Assembly: GCA_003171295.1 (NCBI GenBank)
Contig: PMYF01000315.1
Coordinates: 1-8,449 of the forward strand
Direction: 5' to 3'
DNA: 8,449 bases
Origin: Acidobacteriota bacterium
GTDB lineage: Bacteria > Acidobacteriota > Terriglobia > UBA7540
How positions within the stretch are numbered: position 1 is the first letter of the stretch; each line of letters begins with the position of its first letter. Below the pieces are notes generated by a model. It made no database searches. It was not told the origin of the DNA and was given only the letters and a program-made list of their open reading frames with translations. This document shows positions 7,035 through 8,449 of this stretch, piece after piece. The translations under genes were made by a program, and so were the position numbers.

Positions 7035-7364
7035 TCACAGACCAGGAGGCTCATCGCCATCGAAGTGCGGATCGTAGCCGAGGAAGAGCAAGCATTCGAG
7101 TCGTTCGGCTTCGAGCAAGACTTCGTCCGGCACCCTTTTGCGTTCGCTCTGCAAATACTCGACCAGCCCGTTGACGGCCCTGACAACACACCGGTGCAGC
7201 ATCTCGTCCTCGCGAGTTGCATCTACATACTGTCGCATCACCGCAGCGAAGGATTCGAATTCACGCGTCGGATACCGCTTCCGGCTCCCTGCGAGCGCCT
7301 GCTGGAAAACACAGTGCTGATCGATTACCAGTGCCGCCAGCCGGTCTTTTTCCGAGCCAGACAT
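7035..7364 (-). CDS. Small soluble protein of unknown function
   Basis: This is a 109-residue protein if started at the ATG at 7364 (MSGSEKDRL). The frame also allows a TTG start at 7427, but the added 21 residues are mostly R, S and P and look untranslated. The sequence is well-behaved and mostly helical, with amphipathic stretches at ~6-27 (KDRLAALVIDQHCVFQQALA), ~34-72 (EFESFAAVMRQYV, MLHRCVVRAVNGLVEYLQSE) and ~79-94 (PDEVLLEAERLECLLFLG). It ends in an acidic, Gly/Pro tail, GYDPHFDGDEPPGL. There is no signal peptide or membrane segment, so it is probably cytosolic. I do not recognise the family. No Shine-Dalgarno sequence is evident before either start. The frame on the opposite strand (6924-7547) is judged to be its shadow because it is basic and disordered in composition. 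The 528-bp gap to the glycosidase genes argues against a shared transcript. Confidence 0.6.
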   Translation of the reverse strand: MSGSEKDRLAALVIDQHCVFQQALAGSRKRYPTREFESFAAVMRQYVDATREDEMLHRCVVRAVNGLVEYLQSERKRVPDEVLLEAERLECLLFLGYDPHFDGDEPPGL

Positions 7365-7767
7365 TTCGTGTCGCCGCCGAGGTCTAAGCGTAGACGGAGA
7401 ACGGTCCGATTGCAACGAGCGCCTCAAGTTTCTTCGCTCGCGAAGATTCGCCAGCCGACCTTCGTTTGCTGGTGGGAAGGGCTGCTATTGCCAGATATTG
7501 GTAAACTTGGCGACAAGGCAGGAGCCATCCGCGAAAGCGAGGACTAACTTCCGTGTGGCCGACGATCCAGGAGTTGAAGTGCGCTACCCTGCACTATGGC
7601 GTTACTCGGGACTGTTCAAAGAATCTCAGAGCACCCAATCGTAGTTGAACTAGGAACGAAGTCCTGACTCAGAAAACATACAAATACCATAGCGACCAAG
7701 GTGGTGTACTCTCTTAAGCACACCCCTATGTGGTGCGTGGCAAATTCACTAAAGGTGCGCTGATCGA
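7365..7767. other. 403-bp non-coding region between divergent genes
   Basis: This segment separates the minus-strand small gene from the plus-strand pentapeptide gene and must hold both promoters. It becomes visibly more A/T-rich from about 7600 to 7760 than the flanking DNA, as promoter regions often are, but no well-spaced -35/-10 pair could be assigned. Short plus-strand frames here (for example one ending near 7645) have no recognisable domain. No repeat, tRNA or terminator was seen. Confidence 0.5.
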
Positions 7768-8449
7768 ATGGCAAATCCAGAACACATCGGCAAGCTGAAT
7801 GAGGGCGTAAAAGCCTGGAACCAGTGGCGAGCAGATCGAGCGATCCATGTCGACCTAAGCGGAGCGGAGTTTTCTGGGAAGGACTTAACCGGCGCTGATT
7901 TGCGCGACGCAAATCTCGAAAACGCAAGGTTGCGAAATGCCAAACTCGGCCTTGGCACTCTACTTTGGAACGCCAATCTTTGCGGCACAGATCTTTATCA
8001 GGCCGACTTGGGCGGTGCTGATTTGCAGGACGTCAACTTCACCGGAGCTGACTTATTCGAGGCTAAGCTGCGTGAGGCCAACCTGCAAGGTGCCGATCTC
8101 AGCTGCGCTAAAGGAGGTTTAAAAACAGAGCAACTTGCCGGGTCTAATTTGAGGGGTGCGAAGTTGCCGGAACAACTCATGAAGTTTTATGACGGATTGG
8201 AAAACGTCAAGAACATCTCTGAAAGTGCGCGCAAGCTTTTCGTTGCAATTCTCGCGGCCTGTCTATATTCATGGCTGGCGATTGCCAGTACAACCGATCT
8301 CAACCTGATAACCAACCGTGCCTCGTCGCCGCTGCCCATCATTCAAACCAGTATTCCTATCGCCGGGTTTTACATGGTGACGCCTCTGATATTGCTATGC
8401 GTCTATTTTTACTTCCATTTTTATCTACAAAAGCTGTGGGAAGAACTCG
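7768..8449 (+). CDS. Pentapeptide-repeat protein with C-terminal membrane segments (3' end beyond window)
   Basis: At least 227 residues are encoded before the window ends without a stop. The N-terminus (MANPEHIGKLNEGVKAWNQW) is the short lead-in helix typical of this protein type. Residues ~28-110 are tandem A-(D/N)-L-x-x pentapeptide repeats (DLSGAEFSGKDLTGADLRDANL and on), which fold as a right-handed quadrilateral beta-helix. A short linker (KGGLKTEQLAG, 115-125) leads to a last repeat near 126-132. Two hydrophobic segments follow: KLFVAILAACLYSWLAIA at ~156-173 and the aromatic PIAGFYMVTPLILLCVYFYF at ~197-216. The helix therefore probably sits on one face of the inner membrane. The ATG at 7768 is the first start after an in-frame stop at 7750; the Shine-Dalgarno sequence is weak (AAAGGTG, 12 bases upstream). 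The biochemical role of this architecture is not established. It is transcribed away from the glycosidase cluster. Confidence 0.88.
   Translation, partial: MANPEHIGKLNEGVKAWNQWRADRAIHVDLSGAEFSGKDLTGADLRDANLENARLRNAKLGLGTLLWNANLCGTDLYQADLGGADLQDVNFTGADLFEAKLREANLQGADLSCAKGGLKTEQLAGSNLRGAKLPEQLMKFYDGLENVKNISESARKLFVAILAACLYSWLAIASTTDLNLITNRASSPLPIIQTSIPIAGFYMVTPLILLCVYFYFHFYLQKLWEEL

Noticed and set aside
6560..7222. Minus-strand frame (220 codons) overlapping the small gene and the intergenic region
   Set aside because: Rich in S, R and C, overlaps a better gene in another frame, and has no domain.
6924..7547. Plus-strand frame (207 codons) covering the small gene at 7035-7364
   Set aside because: Basic, disordered composition without domains; the minus-strand reading is the protein-like one.
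7749..8180. Minus-strand frames opposite the pentapeptide gene
   Set aside because: The regular A-D-L-x-x repeat on the plus strand produces open antisense frames; these are its shadows.

Overview
The window looks like chromosomal DNA of a GC-moderate (roughly high-50s % GC), Gram-negative-type soil or plant-matter degrader. Three consecutive genes encode exported glycoside-hydrolase-type proteins, one of them with a Tat leader, and gene density is loose. An Acidobacteriota, Verrucomicrobiota or Planctomycetota member fits best; this is inferred from style only, because no rRNA, tRNA or phylogenetic marker is present.

Layout. (1) Positions 1-~310: no intact gene. The plus strand carries a short, frame-broken stretch that reads like the C-terminal end of a PQQ quinoprotein dehydrogenase and runs into the end of the next gene. 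(2) Positions 299-6506, all minus strand, are read 6506 to 299. First comes a Tat-exported TIM-barrel-like protein with a C-terminal beta domain (4947-6506), then a Sec-exported glycosidase-like protein with a TIM barrel and a beta-galactosidase-type second domain (2758-4818), then a Sec-exported GH36-type alpha-galactosidase with both catalytic aspartates (299-2350). Each has its own good Shine-Dalgarno sequence. The gaps are 128 and 407 bp, so they may be one operon, or the last gene may have its own promoter. (3) Positions 6507-7034: about 530 bp with no convincing gene. (4) Positions 7035-7364, minus: a small, probably real, cytosolic protein of unknown function. (5) Positions 7365-7767: non-coding, between divergent genes. 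(6) Position 7768 to the window edge, plus: a pentapeptide-repeat protein with C-terminal membrane segments, cut by the window end.

How they may work together. The three exported enzymes look like a small saccharide-degradation cluster acting in the periplasm or outside the cell. GH36 would remove alpha-galactosyl (or related) residues, and the other two would act on the same or a linked glycan. No transporter, SusC/D pair or regulator is visible in the window, so substrate and regulation are unknown. The small protein at 7035-7364 and the pentapeptide protein have no evident link to the glycan cluster.

The most unusual points are the atypical galactose-binding loop of the GH36 protein, the two glycosidase-like proteins that do not fall cleanly into a family I can name, and the decayed quinoprotein tail. 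I see no CRISPR array, insertion sequence, tRNA or defence system.
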